DNA from: UBA2040 sp041751955 | GTDB lineage: Bacteria; Bacteroidota; Bacteroidia; Flavobacteriales_D; Crocinitomicaceae | NCBI GenBank assembly: GCA_041751955.1 | Contig: JBGSIB010000066.1 | Span: forward strand, 11,600 to 75,599 | Length of the DNA: 64,000 nucleotides | Direction: 5' to 3' | In this document: positions 26,150-35,500 of the stretch, piece by piece | Numbering within the stretch: position 1 is the first letter of the stretch | Layout: every line of letters starts with the position of its first letter | Notes under the pieces: generated by a model | Seen by the model: the letters and a program-made list of their open reading frames with translations, nothing else | Told to the model about the DNA's origin: nothing | Databases searched by the model: none | Program-made: the position numbers and the translations under genes

Positions 26150-26989
26150 CTATTTTTTCGAAAAAACAAGCATAGGTATATGTGTATGATAAACCATTTG
26201 TTTGGTCAAGCTTTTACCAAAGAAGCGTTCGAAAAAAGAGCGTTTTTGTGTCACTAAAACAAGCAAATCTATGTCATCCTCCTTGATCATTGCGTGCAAT
26301 CTATCCTCAATATTATTAGAGTAAAGCAATTGAAAATCAATTTTTTGGTCAGGCATTTCTTTTCTTACTTTGTCTTCGAAGTCGGCTAAAAAGATGGATT
26401 CTGTTTGGTCTTTAAACTCACCCTCTGCCACATGAACTGCGCGAATATTAGAATGAAAATAAGAAGCAATTCCCGTTACTTTTTTCATTTTGTCTAAATC
26501 ACTGTTTGAGTAATCGGTCGCGAAAATAATTTCAGCTATTCCCTTAAATTCAGCATCATCGGGAACAACCAATACGGGAAAGTCTACTTCTCGTATGATT
26601 TTATGCGTCGTGCTTCCAAACAGACGATTTTCAATCTTGCCTGATCCAGCTGTGCCCATTACAATAATGGTCGAGCCCGTATTTTCGAAATATTTCAAGA
26701 AGGAGTATAACTTATTTCCAAGGAGTATCTCGTATTCAACTTTTACGTTTTCATCTGAGATCTGTTTTTTGATTTCTTCCAATTTTTCTTTGGCATCATC
26801 CTCCATCATGGTCACAATTTGAAGAGAATCGGCAGAAATCATGGATGCGGATTGACTTCCGGTTAAATCAATTTCATGTATAACTTTTATTTCACTTTTC
26901 GTTGCTTTGGCTAAATGGATGGCATATTTCAATGCATTTTCGGCACAAGGAGAAAAGTCTGTTGGATAAAGTATGGTATTGCTGTTCAT
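26150..26989 (-). CDS. Universal stress protein (two UspA domains)
   Basis: 279 residues, two tandem UspA domains. Domain 1 begins NTILYPTDFSPCAENALKYA and has the ATP-binding motif G-x2-G-x9-G-S (MGTAGSGKIENRLFGST). Domain 2 begins EIIFATDYSNSDLDKMKKVT and ends with a degenerate nucleotide loop (VTQKRSFFERFFGKSLTKQM) that lacks the first two glycines. Such tandem Usps bind ATP or AMP and act in stress survival. The gene is isolated, with dispersed repeats on both sides. Confidence 0.9.
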   Translation of the reverse strand: MNSNTILYPTDFSPCAENALKYAIHLAKATKSEIKVIHEIDLTGSQSASMISADSLQIVTMMEDDAKEKLEEIKKQISDENVKVEYEILLGNKLYSFLKYFENTGSTIIVMGTAGSGKIENRLFGSTTHKIIREVDFPVLVVPDDAEFKGIAEIIFATDYSNSDLDKMKKVTGIASYFHSNIRAVHVAEGEFKDQTESIFLADFEDKVRKEMPDQKIDFQLLYSNNIEDRLHAMIKEDDIDLLVLVTQKRSFFERFFGKSLTKQMVYHTHIPMLVFSKK

Positions 26990-27350
26990 TTTATTTAGTT
27001 TTTAGAAGTTGTTACTTTTTTTTTGTCAGTAGAAAGTTACAACGACTTCATGGAAAAAAATATGATGAAAGTCATGTGTGTGGGGGATCTGTGAGAGGAA
27101 TTCAAGATGGAAGGTGAGGTGTGTTATTTTTTTTAACGCAGAGGGCGCAAACCTGCCTGTGTGACTCCGGCAGACAGGGGCGTCAAGATTTTAGCCTTAA
27201 GAACGCAAAAAATAAAAAAAAAACAGTTGTAAATCATGCGAAATGAACGCAACCTTCATGCCTTAGTCTGTTAGCAAATCCGTGTTCCTTCACCACCCAA
27301 ATAAGATCCGCAACATCCGTGCAATCCGTTCAATCAGCGTTCTAATACCA
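26990..27350. other. Intergenic stretch with dispersed repeats
   Basis: About 360 bp between the convergent-side USP gene and the ostA-like stop. It contains T-run/AACGCA sequence (27128-27150) and the REP-like palindrome at 27150-27178. The 77-codon ORF overlapping its right part is an antisense shadow of the ostA-like gene and is not counted. Confidence 0.5.
27150..27178. repeat. REP-like palindrome, copy 3
   Basis: AACCTGCCTG, GTGACTCCGG and CAGACAGG: the core GTGACTCCGGC is identical to copy 2 at 22861-22891, and the arms differ at compensating positions. Confidence 0.5.
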
Positions 27351-28892
27351 TCACTCAAGTATCGCCTGCCAACTCTTCGGGCGTAAAGCAGAATTCCAAC
27401 GGAAACCAGGAATGAATTGTTCTTCTTTTTTGATTTGATCAATAGGGTAGAAAACGCCCTCGGGTTTGTCGTAATAGGTAAAGCCAACGACTTCTCCGCT
27501 ATCCAAATAGACGCGTAAATCACTTGCGTAAATGCGATTCATGCCGGAATGTTTAAAAGTCAAAGTGCTATCTGTTTCTTCTTCCTCTTGTGGATAATAA
27601 ATTGTCTGTGCATTGCCTTTTACATCCGTTCGGACGATTTCATTGTCACGTAAAAATGCGGTCATTTTCCGACCTGAAATCTGATTGAAATATTTAGCTG
27701 TATCAACGTGAAAAAGTGCGTTGGCATGGTCAAAAATCTCCGCTCTTTCTATCACACTATCATTCATGAAAACAAATATAGTATCACCTTTCAATTCGCC
27801 TTTATCTGCCCAGAGAATTGGATTGTTGTACATTTCTAAAATATCTTTTCCTTTGTCGAAAATCAAGCTGTCACATTGACCTTGAAGGTTGTTTTGAAAT
27901 ATTTTTACGCCATTGTATGCCAGTATTCGAGAAATATCTTCTAGACTGTCTCCTATTGTAAACAAGGTATCGGCATGTAAATATAAACTGTCTTTCTTGT
28001 CAGCTTTGATAGCAAGGGCATGCCCAGTTAAAAAACTTTTTTTCGTCAAGTCATTTTTGTACAAATAGTCACCTTGAAATTGAAATTTCTCGGTGCTATC
28101 CTCAACAAAAATATTTCCTTTTCCAATGACCAATTCTTGTTGTGGAATGTAGGATAAAGTGTCGCCTTTGACCAATTGTGCTCCTTGTGTCACCGTGGCA
28201 TTTTTTATCAATTCGCTTTCCTCTGTATCGGTTCTGTACCAACCTTTTTCACAAGTGATGATTGTGCTATCGCTGTAAATTGTTGTCGGGCCAAAAAAGT
28301 TGACGCGTTTGCGGAAATACGAATATTGGAGGGTATCAGTTGTCATGCGGACCTGCGGACTCTGATAGTTCACATTTCCTTTAAAAAAGAAATCCTTCGT
28401 ATCTGGATAAAAATAACCAACACGGCTAGTCAAAACTTCGTTTCCAGCGATGCTTTCTACTTTTCCACCAGTACGATAGGTTGCCCTTCCGGCACGAGCA
28501 TCGTATTCCATGGCTTGCGTCGTGATTTTGTATTCTTGGTCACGAGCTCTTACATTTCCAGTCAAAAATGCTGTTTCTGTTTTTCCATCGTAAGTAAGGT
28601 AATCGCAAAACAAATTGATGTCGCCCGGTTTTGAAATATGGACATTGCCGAATGCTCGGACTTTATTTTCTTTGTCATAATACAGGGCAGAATCGCAGTA
28701 CATGGTGTTGCCTTGGTAGGTGAAAACTACATTTCCAGCCAAACTGTGTGCTCCAATGTTTTTATTGTAAGACATACGTTCTGAACCGGGCAGTAATTCT
28801 AAAATATTACCTTGTGCGAAAGCCTTCGACCCTGTCAAAAAAAATGCGCTTACGAGAAGCGCATAAAAAAGTATATTTTTCTTTGCGTTCAA
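27351..28892 (-). CDS. OstA-like (LptA/LptD N-terminal-like) organic-solvent-tolerance protein
   Basis: 513 residues with a signal peptide (NILFYALLVSAFFLTGSKAFA). The body repeats the OstA/LptA beta-jellyroll pattern: GNVVFTYQGNTMYCDSALYY, KVRAFGNVHISKPGDINLFC, LTYDGKTETAFLTGNVRARD and KDFFFKGNVNYQSPQVRM. These domains carry lipopolysaccharide through the periplasm. The role here is inferred from the fold: a periplasmic bridge-type protein of the Lpt pathway, or a related envelope protein specific to Bacteroidota. It is the last gene of the fur-STAS-purA operon, 4 bp after purA. Confidence 0.8.
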   Translation of the reverse strand: MNAKKNILFYALLVSAFFLTGSKAFAQGNILELLPGSERMSYNKNIGAHSLAGNVVFTYQGNTMYCDSALYYDKENKVRAFGNVHISKPGDINLFCDYLTYDGKTETAFLTGNVRARDQEYKITTQAMEYDARAGRATYRTGGKVESIAGNEVLTSRVGYFYPDTKDFFFKGNVNYQSPQVRMTTDTLQYSYFRKRVNFFGPTTIYSDSTIITCEKGWYRTDTEESELIKNATVTQGAQLVKGDTLSYIPQQELVIGKGNIFVEDSTEKFQFQGDYLYKNDLTKKSFLTGHALAIKADKKDSLYLHADTLFTIGDSLEDISRILAYNGVKIFQNNLQGQCDSLIFDKGKDILEMYNNPILWADKGELKGDTIFVFMNDSVIERAEIFDHANALFHVDTAKYFNQISGRKMTAFLRDNEIVRTDVKGNAQTIYYPQEEEETDSTLTFKHSGMNRIYASDLRVYLDSGEVVGFTYYDKPEGVFYPIDQIKKEEQFIPGFRWNSALRPKSWQAILE

Positions 28893-28896
28893 TGTA

Positions 28897-30168
28897 TTAA
28901 TTGTTCAACGTTTGCGATCGATCTGGTCCAACAGAAACAACCGTAACGGGTACTTCCAATTTTTGTTCCAAATATTTCACGTAGGCTTTCAATTCACTTG
29001 GAGCATTAGCGTAATCGCTTAATTTAGTCAAGTCACAATTCCAACCTTTAATTTTTTCATAAACAGGAATACATTCCATATTCACGATGTCGTAAGGTAA
29101 ATAGTCCATTCGTTCACCATTCACCATATAATGCGTGCAAGCCTCAATTTCTTCAAAAGTATCCAAAACGTCTGCTTTCATCATCGACAACTCAGTAACG
29201 CCATTTATCATGATTGCGTATTTCAAGGCTGGTAAATCTATCCAACCACATCTTCTAGGACGTCCAGTTGTGGCTCCAAACTCAAAACCAACTTTTCTGA
29301 TTTTCTCGCCTACTTCGTCGTTTAATTCAGTAGGGAAAGGACCACTACCAACACGCGTACAATATGCTTTGAAAATTCCAATCACACGACCAATAGAATT
29401 TGGTGGAACACCCAATCCTGTGCAAGTTCCAGCCGTTACGGTGTTGGAAGATGTTACGAACGGATAAGTTCCAAAATCGATGTCCAACATCGTTCCTTGT
29501 GCACCTTCGGCTAAAATTTTCTTTCCAGCCTTTCTAGCTTCATACAAATATTGTTCACTATCAACAGCAGGAATTCCTTTCAAAACTTCAATTCCTTCCA
29601 TCCAAGGACCTTCCAACTCAGCGATATTGTATTCGAAACCATCGTAATGATTCAATATGCCCACATGTTTTTCAACCAAGGCATTGTATTTTTCCTTGAA
29701 GTTAGGCAAGTAGATATCTCCTACACGCAAGCCATTTCTTCCTGTTTTATCCATGTACGTCGGACCGATTCCTTTCAATGTGGAACCAATTTTATCTTTC
29801 CCTTTGGCATGTTCAGATGCAGCATCTAATAAACGGTGGGTGGGCAAAATCAAATGTGCTTTTTTGGATACAACCATACGCTTCGCTAAATCCAGCTTGT
29901 AAGGTGCTAATTTTTCTAATTCTTTTTGAAAAATTACGGGATCAATTACAACACCATTGCCAATTAAGTTCATTACGCCGTCACGAAAAATTCCTGATGG
30001 AATCGTATGAAGTACATGTTTGTTTCCTTCGAATTCTAAGGTGTGTCCAGCATTTGGTCCACCTTGAAAGCGCGCAATAATGTCGTATTGAGGTGTGAGA
30101 ACATCGACGATTTTTCCTTTTCCTTCGTCGCCCCATTGCAAACCTAAAAGTACATCAACTTGGGTCAT
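28897..30168 (-). CDS. purA: Adenylosuccinate synthetase
   Basis: 423 residues, standard length. The N-terminal GTP/IMP loop LLGLQWGDEGKGKIVD with its catalytic Asp and Lys, GPNAGHT for the His-containing loop, GIGPTYMDKTGRNGLR, and GATTGRPRRCGWIDL for the Arg loop are all visible. It converts IMP and aspartate to adenylosuccinate using GTP, the first committed step to AMP. It sits one base after the STAS gene and 4 bp before the ostA-like gene in a tightly packed operon. Confidence 0.97.
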   Translation of the reverse strand: MTQVDVLLGLQWGDEGKGKIVDVLTPQYDIIARFQGGPNAGHTLEFEGNKHVLHTIPSGIFRDGVMNLIGNGVVIDPVIFQKELEKLAPYKLDLAKRMVVSKKAHLILPTHRLLDAASEHAKGKDKIGSTLKGIGPTYMDKTGRNGLRVGDIYLPNFKEKYNALVEKHVGILNHYDGFEYNIAELEGPWMEGIEVLKGIPAVDSEQYLYEARKAGKKILAEGAQGTMLDIDFGTYPFVTSSNTVTAGTCTGLGVPPNSIGRVIGIFKAYCTRVGSGPFPTELNDEVGEKIRKVGFEFGATTGRPRRCGWIDLPALKYAIMINGVTELSMMKADVLDTFEEIEACTHYMVNGERMDYLPYDIVNMECIPVYEKIKGWNCDLTKLSDYANAPSELKAYVKYLEQKLEVPVTVVSVGPDRSQTLNN

Positions 30169-30169
30169 A

Positions 30170-30520
30170 TTATTTACTTTTAAAATGTGTTAAAGCCTCA
30201 TTTTTAGCTGTATAGAGACTGAATATTTCGTTTAATTTGGTGATTGCGAATAGCTTGTCTAAGTTTTTATTGACGGAACAAACGACCGTATCTCCGTTTT
30301 TCGTTCGGGTTTTTGTCAAAGTTCGAATCAATACATTCAATCCACTTGAATTGCAGGATTCTAATTTTGATAAATCAAAAATGAGTTGATTGGAACCTGA
30401 ATCTATTTCTTGATCTATGGCGTCATTCAGGTTCAAAGAATCGCCGTCGTTCAACAATTTTCCATTCAATAGAAAAATAGTAGAACCTTCATGTTCTTGT
30501 ATTTCAAATGAAAACTCCAT
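30170..30520 (-). CDS. STAS-domain protein (anti-sigma factor antagonist-like)
   Basis: 116 residues. The STAS fold is shown by EGSTIFLLNGKLLNDGDSL (strand), QLIFDLSKLESCNSSGLNVL (the phosphorylatable loop, here Ser-Cys-Asn-Ser-Ser-Gly), then LIRTLTKTRTKNGDTVVCSV and LFAITKLNEIFSLY. In SpoIIAA-type proteins a Ser or Thr in this loop is phosphorylated by a switch kinase and dephosphorylated by a SpoIIE-type phosphatase. No anti-sigma factor is in the same operon. It lies between fur and purA with 1-2 bp gaps. Confidence 0.85.
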   Translation of the reverse strand: MEFSFEIQEHEGSTIFLLNGKLLNDGDSLNLNDAIDQEIDSGSNQLIFDLSKLESCNSSGLNVLIRTLTKTRTKNGDTVVCSVNKNLDKLFAITKLNEIFSLYTAKNEALTHFKSK

Positions 30521-30522
30521 GC

Positions 30523-30981
30523 TTATTCCTTATCGGCTTCTTTTTTCCGAACACCGTAAAAGTATAAGGAGTGGTGTTGAATTTCAACGCCCAATATTTC
30601 TTCAATAGTCGATTTGATGTTTTGAATGCGAGGGTCACAGAACTCTATCACTTCACCTGTATCTGTGCAAATAACATGATCGTGCTGCTTGCTACCATGC
30701 GCTTTTTCAAACTGAGAATTTGTATTGCTAAATTGATGCTTACGGACCAAATTACAAGCCAAAAGTAAATCAATGGTATTGTACAAAGTCGCTCGGGATA
30801 CGCGGTAATTGTGACTTTTCATCTTGAAATACAAGCTCTCAATATCGAAATGTCCTTCGTAATCGTAAATTTCTGAGAGTATAGCAAAGCGTTCAGGTGT
30901 TTTCCTGTGGCCATTTTGTTCCATATAAGCGGAAAAAATGTTCTTTACTTTAAGCTGTAAATCTTGATTTAACATAGTCAA
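30523..30981 (-). CDS. Fur-family transcriptional regulator
   Basis: 152 residues. The winged-helix half has the Fur pattern (QNGHRKTPERFAILSEIY, the N-x-RxT element, and SRATLYNTIDLLLACNLV recognition region). The metal half has KAHGSKQHDHVIC...GEVIEFCDP and HHSLYFYGVRK. The structural zinc ligands are odd: the second half of the first CxxC (position after VIC) is Thr, and the C-terminal Cys pair is absent. The metal specificity (Fe, Zn or Mn, or peroxide sensing) is therefore unclear. It is the first gene of the fur-STAS-purA-ostA operon, placed 12 bp from a TAAATTTG -7 box. Confidence 0.85.
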   Translation of the reverse strand: MTMLNQDLQLKVKNIFSAYMEQNGHRKTPERFAILSEIYDYEGHFDIESLYFKMKSHNYRVSRATLYNTIDLLLACNLVRKHQFSNTNSQFEKAHGSKQHDHVICTDTGEVIEFCDPRIQNIKSTIEEILGVEIQHHSLYFYGVRKKEADKE

Positions 30982-30992
30982 AATTCAAAGGT

Positions 30993-31000
30993 CAAATTTA
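30993..31000 (-). promoter_or_regulatory. -7 box of the fur-STAS-purA-ostA operon
   Basis: On the minus strand TAAATTTG matches TAnnTTTG exactly, 11 bp before the fur start. No -33 box was seen at standard spacing. Confidence 0.45.
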
Positions 31001-31124
31001 GACAATATTAAACTACTATTGCCTGAAAATGAAGGGGAATGTTTATTAATTCAAGCAACTGTTCATAAGTCACTTTAGAATTAATAATGAAAAATTAATA
31101 ATGAAGAAATTTACTTCGTATCCT

Positions 31125-31547
31125 TTATAGAATTGAATCTAAAATATCTTGACGATCAACACCATTTTGCACTTTGTTCAAGATTACAGGATATTTTTCG
31201 TCCAATCTTTCTTGTGTAAATCCAAGTGCAATACCGTAACGGTGGATAAGAATATCTTCCTTTTGATGAACAGCCCCATCAACACAAATCATTTGAACCA
31301 ATTGAATGAAACGCTCGTATCTTTCTTCGCGAGATACAGGCGGAATCATGGGATAGCTGTTTGAATCATCCAAAACTTCTTTCACTTGTTCAGCCGTTAA
31401 TCCCAAACGATTAGAAATTCTTTCCAAAAGCGCTTTTTCTTCTGGTGCGACTTTACCATCGATACGCGCAAGCATGATTAAATTGCGAAAATGTCCCTTT
31501 TGACTTGATTGTTCTCCAGTTTCGAAGCGATGTGCTATTGTTCCCAT
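31125..31547 (-). CDS. TerB-like protein
   Basis: 140 residues. The pattern GHFRNLIMLARIDGKVAPEE...ERISNRLGLTAEQVKEVL, then ERYERFIQLVQMICVDGAVHQKE, is the two-half TerB/DjlA-like helical domain with the D-G-x-V/I acidic repeat seen in tellurite-resistance TerB. In Bacteroidota these small acidic proteins are common stand-alone proteins of unknown role, so tellurite resistance should not be assumed. An exact TATCTTTG box lies on the minus strand at 31564-31571, 16 bp before the start. Confidence 0.75.
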   Translation of the reverse strand: MGTIAHRFETGEQSSQKGHFRNLIMLARIDGKVAPEEKALLERISNRLGLTAEQVKEVLDDSNSYPMIPPVSREERYERFIQLVQMICVDGAVHQKEDILIHRYGIALGFTQERLDEKYPVILNKVQNGVDRQDILDSIL

Positions 31548-31563
31548 TAATTTTTTTTTTGCG

Positions 31564-31571
31564 CAAAGATA
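31564..31571 (-). promoter_or_regulatory. -7 box of the TerB-like gene
   Basis: TATCTTTG on the minus strand, exact TAnnTTTG match, 16 bp upstream of the TerB-like start. It is divergent from the SDR promoter at 31628-31635. Confidence 0.45.
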
Positions 31572-31627
31572 AGATTTTCTTCACTTTTGAAAGCCATTTT
31601 TTCGCAATTCAATTCACAAAGTTCTGT

Positions 31628-31635
31628 TATCTTTG
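31628..31635 (+). promoter_or_regulatory. -7 box of the SDR gene
   Basis: TATCTTTG on the plus strand, exact match, 22 bp before the SDR ATG. Confidence 0.45.
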
Positions 31636-31657
31636 ATTTGTACATCTAATAGGCGAT

Positions 31658-32449
31658 ATGGCATTTGAAAACAAAACAGCTTGGGTTATTGGAGCTTCTT
31701 CTGGAATTGGTGAAGAAATAGCAAAACAACTTGCAGAAAAAGGATGTAGAGTTATTCTCTCATCCAGAAATGTTGACACTTTGAACGAGGTGAAGAAATC
31801 ACTAAATAATTCGGTGCAACACATCGTTTATCCGCTTGATCTTGAAAAAGCAGCACATAATATTCAGCAAATTTCAAATGATTTGCTGCAGTTTGGGACA
31901 ATTGATTATCTCTTCAATAATGGAGGAATGAGTCAAAGAGCAACGGTTGAAGAAACAGAAATTGAGGTGGACAAGCGGATTATGGAAATCAATTATTTTG
32001 GCAATATCGCATTGACCAAATCCATTTTGCCCATATTCAAAAAGCAAGGATATGGTCACATATTGGTCGTTTCAAGTATTGCAGGGAAATTTGGATTCTT
32101 TCTACGCTCAGCCTATAGTGCCTCCAAACATGCTCTTCACGGCTATTACGAAAGTTTGCGGCTTGAGGAAGAAGAAAACAATATACGCGTAACGATTGTT
32201 TGTCCTGGAAAAATTAATACACCTATTTCAAACAACGCCATTACTGGGAATGGGGAGAAACACGGTGTGATGGATCACAACCAAGAAACAGGTATGCCAG
32301 TCGAAATTTGTGTCAAAAGAATCTTGAGTTCTGTGAACAAGAATAGATTTGAAGTTTTAATTGGGGGAACAGAAATTTTAGCGGTAAGAATTAAGCGTAT
32401 TTCCTTTTCCTTATTTTATCGAATAATTCGTCGTCAAAACGCAACTTAA
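31658..32449 (+). CDS. Short-chain dehydrogenase/reductase
   Basis: 263 residues. The NAD(P)-binding motif is GASSGIGEEIA near the N-terminus, with LFNNGGMSQ (structural N-N-x-G), the catalytic Ser in LVVSSIAGKFGF and YSASKHAL (catalytic Tyr and Lys). It belongs to the classical SDR family and resembles the DHRS7-like branch. The substrate is not predictable. It stands alone, divergent from the TerB-like gene. Confidence 0.9.
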   Translation: MAFENKTAWVIGASSGIGEEIAKQLAEKGCRVILSSRNVDTLNEVKKSLNNSVQHIVYPLDLEKAAHNIQQISNDLLQFGTIDYLFNNGGMSQRATVEETEIEVDKRIMEINYFGNIALTKSILPIFKKQGYGHILVVSSIAGKFGFFLRSAYSASKHALHGYYESLRLEEEENNIRVTIVCPGKINTPISNNAITGNGEKHGVMDHNQETGMPVEICVKRILSSVNKNRFEVLIGGTEILAVRIKRISFSLFYRIIRRQNAT

Positions 32450-32517
32450 ACGCAGCATCTAACGTACAAATAGTGATTGATAATAATATTTGCATGGCGG
32501 TCCCAGAGTTAAATGTT

Positions 32518-32525
32518 TAACTTTG
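32518..32525 (+). promoter_or_regulatory. -7 box of the giant surface protein operon
   Basis: TAACTTTG matches TAnnTTTG exactly and lies 18 bp before the ATG. A TTTG at 32489-32492 is 25 bp upstream, a little beyond the usual -33 spacing. Confidence 0.45.
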
Positions 32526-32543
32526 TACTCCCTTTGAATTGAT

Positions 32544-35500
32544 ATGACTGAACGTTTTACGTCTTTTCTTCTTTTATTACTGTGGATAGTCTTTGCACAT
32601 TCAAGTTTCGGGCAGTCAGGACAGTTTAAATGGGTTAATGGTGCTGGAAATGCAGAAGGAACAATCAATTCGGTAGCCTATTCATCAAATGGAGATTTTG
32701 TATACGTAGGTGGAAATTTAAAAGGAAATCCCGGAGTTGCCTATCCATTGGTTATATCTGGCGTAAATGGTCAAGATGGTTTTGTCGCAAAATTCACGAG
32801 TTCAGGAACATTAGTTTGGGTGTTTTCTGTTGGTAAAAACGGCATAGACGATGTTTCTGCGGTCGCTGTAGATGCAAATGACAATGTGGTCGTTGGTGGC
32901 ACATTTGAGGGGAACAATGCAGAATTTAAAGGTACTTCTGGAGGTTCTTCTACCTTGTCTTCGGTTGGTGCGAAAGATGCTTTTATTGCCAAATACGATG
33001 CATCGGGTGTCTTAATGTGGTTGAGACAAGGAACGAGTACCCAAGATGATTTTATTCATGAAATTACCGTTGATGGTAACAATGATGTTTATATAGCGGG
33101 GTCAACTTTGGGTAGTTTTAACTACTATGGAAATACGATCACGAGCGCCGGAGGCAAAGAGGCTTTTGCAATAAAAGTATTGAGTAACGGAAACTTTTCT
33201 TGGATTAATTCTGCTGGTTCTAGTGGGACAGATGAAATGTTGGGAGTAACCGTTGTGGGTGGAAAAGCCTATTTTGGTGGACATTATAATGGTTTGCAAT
33301 TGAGTACTTTGTCTGGCACTTTGATTGGCGTATTGAATTTATCCCTAGGCACTTCAGAAATGTTTATCAATAAATACGATGCCATCACTGGTAATCTTGA
33401 GCTTACACATGTTTTTGGTGGTTCTGGAAATGATAGAATTAAAACGCTATCCAACGATGGCACGAATATTTTCTTTTCTGGAAATACTATCAATGGCTTA
33501 ACGATTGGAAGTAGTTCATATTCAAACACCTACCAAGAAATTATTTCTGGTAAGTTGGATGTCAATTTAAATCCAATTTGGTCTCATTCCACGAGTCATT
33601 CCTCGGTAGGAAATGCTGACGTGGGTGAAATAGCTTGTTTGCCAAACGGTAGATCTGTTATTACAGGAAATTACACAGGAAATTTGATAACTGGTTTAGC
33701 GCCTGGATTGACCTCGTCTTCTCAAAATGGTTTAATTCTTTTTTACAATGCGACAGGTGTCGTCGAGGATCAAAACAAATTTTTCGGTGCAGGTAATAAT
33801 TTAGGTAGCTCTGTTGTTGTAAAAAATAATAAAACGACTTTTTTAGGTGGCGTTTACGAACAAAATTCTACTTTTCCGAATATTGCAGTTTCAGGTAATA
33901 ATTCGTTCAAACACCCATTTTTAGCCGCATTTGGATGCATTGACGATACAGCCAAATTATCTGCTATAGGGCCTACAACTGTTTGTGCGGGACAGCCAAT
34001 TGTATTAAAAGTTGATTTTGTCGGAACTGGACCTTTTTCTGGATCTATTTCCAACGGTACAATAACAGAAAACTTCACGAGTATTTCGAGTTCGAGCTTT
34101 TCCGTAGCCGTTTATCCAGCAGTTGGAACTTCTACTTTTACAATTACGTCCTTTAATTCTTTTGGGTGCGGTCAAGTATGCGCAGGCTCGGTAAATGTTA
34201 TAGTTTACCCTGCAGTTGCGAATAATGTCATTTTCAATGACACCATGGTTTGCAACGGTGGAATCCCATTTTTTACAGGAACATTACCAACAGGAGGTAA
34301 TGGAGGTGTACCAGTTTATTTGTGGCAATATAACCAAACATCAAATTTTTGGTTCAACGGAACCAATTTGCCAAATAACCTTCAAAATTATACTTCTGTA
34401 ACTACGAATGTGCCTCGGAATTTCCGAAGAATAGTTACTATGCCAGGCTGCCCATCAGACACGAGTAATGTAGTTCAAGTTACCATTCAACCCGTTGTAG
34501 GCAATAATACAATTAGTGCAAATGATACAATTTGTGCAGGTTCTATTCCCGACGCTTTGGTTGGTAGTTTACCTACTGGAGGAGATGGTAGTAATTATTT
34601 CTATACGTGGGAAAGGAGTCCAGATAATTCGGTTTGGACAAATGTAGGAAGCGCAATAAATTATGCTCCCGGTGCACTCAGTTCAACAAGCTACTACAGG
34701 AGAAGAGTGACTTCTGGCCTATGTTCTGAAGTAAGCATAAGCAATGTCATTGTAATTTTGGTTTATCAACCTATTTCCAACAATACGATTTCCATAGTAC
34801 AATCAACAATATGTTCCAATAACGCATCTGCAGTAATTGATGGTTCAGTGCCCATCAATGGTAGTGGAACGTACACTTATTCTTGGGAAAAAAGTCCAAA
34901 TGGAATTTCTTGGTCTCCAGCAATTGGTAATTTTGAAGATTTTGCTATTGGTGGCATTAGTCAAAGCACGTATTTCAGAAGAATTGCCAGCTCCGGACTT
35001 TGCGGAAGCGATACTAGTGCTTCATTATTAATCACTGTAAGTCCTTTTATTACTTCAAATGATGTATCTAGTTCATCACAAACCATTTGTTACGACTCCA
35101 TTCCGAATACCTTGATTGGAGCGGTGCAAACACCAGGTACATTTGGTTTTCAGTGGTTGGTAAGTTCAGATGATGTAATTTATACCACGGCTTCGGGTAC
35201 ATTCAATCAAGCTTCCTATTCTCCCGGTAATTTAGTTCAGAACACACACTATAAAAGAATAATAAAATCGGGCGCTTGTCCAAATGACACGAGTGTTTCA
35301 GTTGAAATCTCAGTGCTTCAAAATATTGTCAATAACGCCATCACAGGTGACACAACAGTTTGTAACTTGGCGACTGGTATTGATTTAACAGGATCAACGC
35401 CAACAGGTGGCAATGGAACTTACACTTATCTATGGCAATCATCTCTTGACGGTGTTACATTCAATACTGCTCCATCACCAGCAAATTTGGATAATTATTC

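Noticed and set aside
31125..31547. Tellurite resistance role of the TerB-like gene
   Set aside because: There are no other ter genes around, and small TerB-like proteins are widespread in Bacteroidota without such a role.
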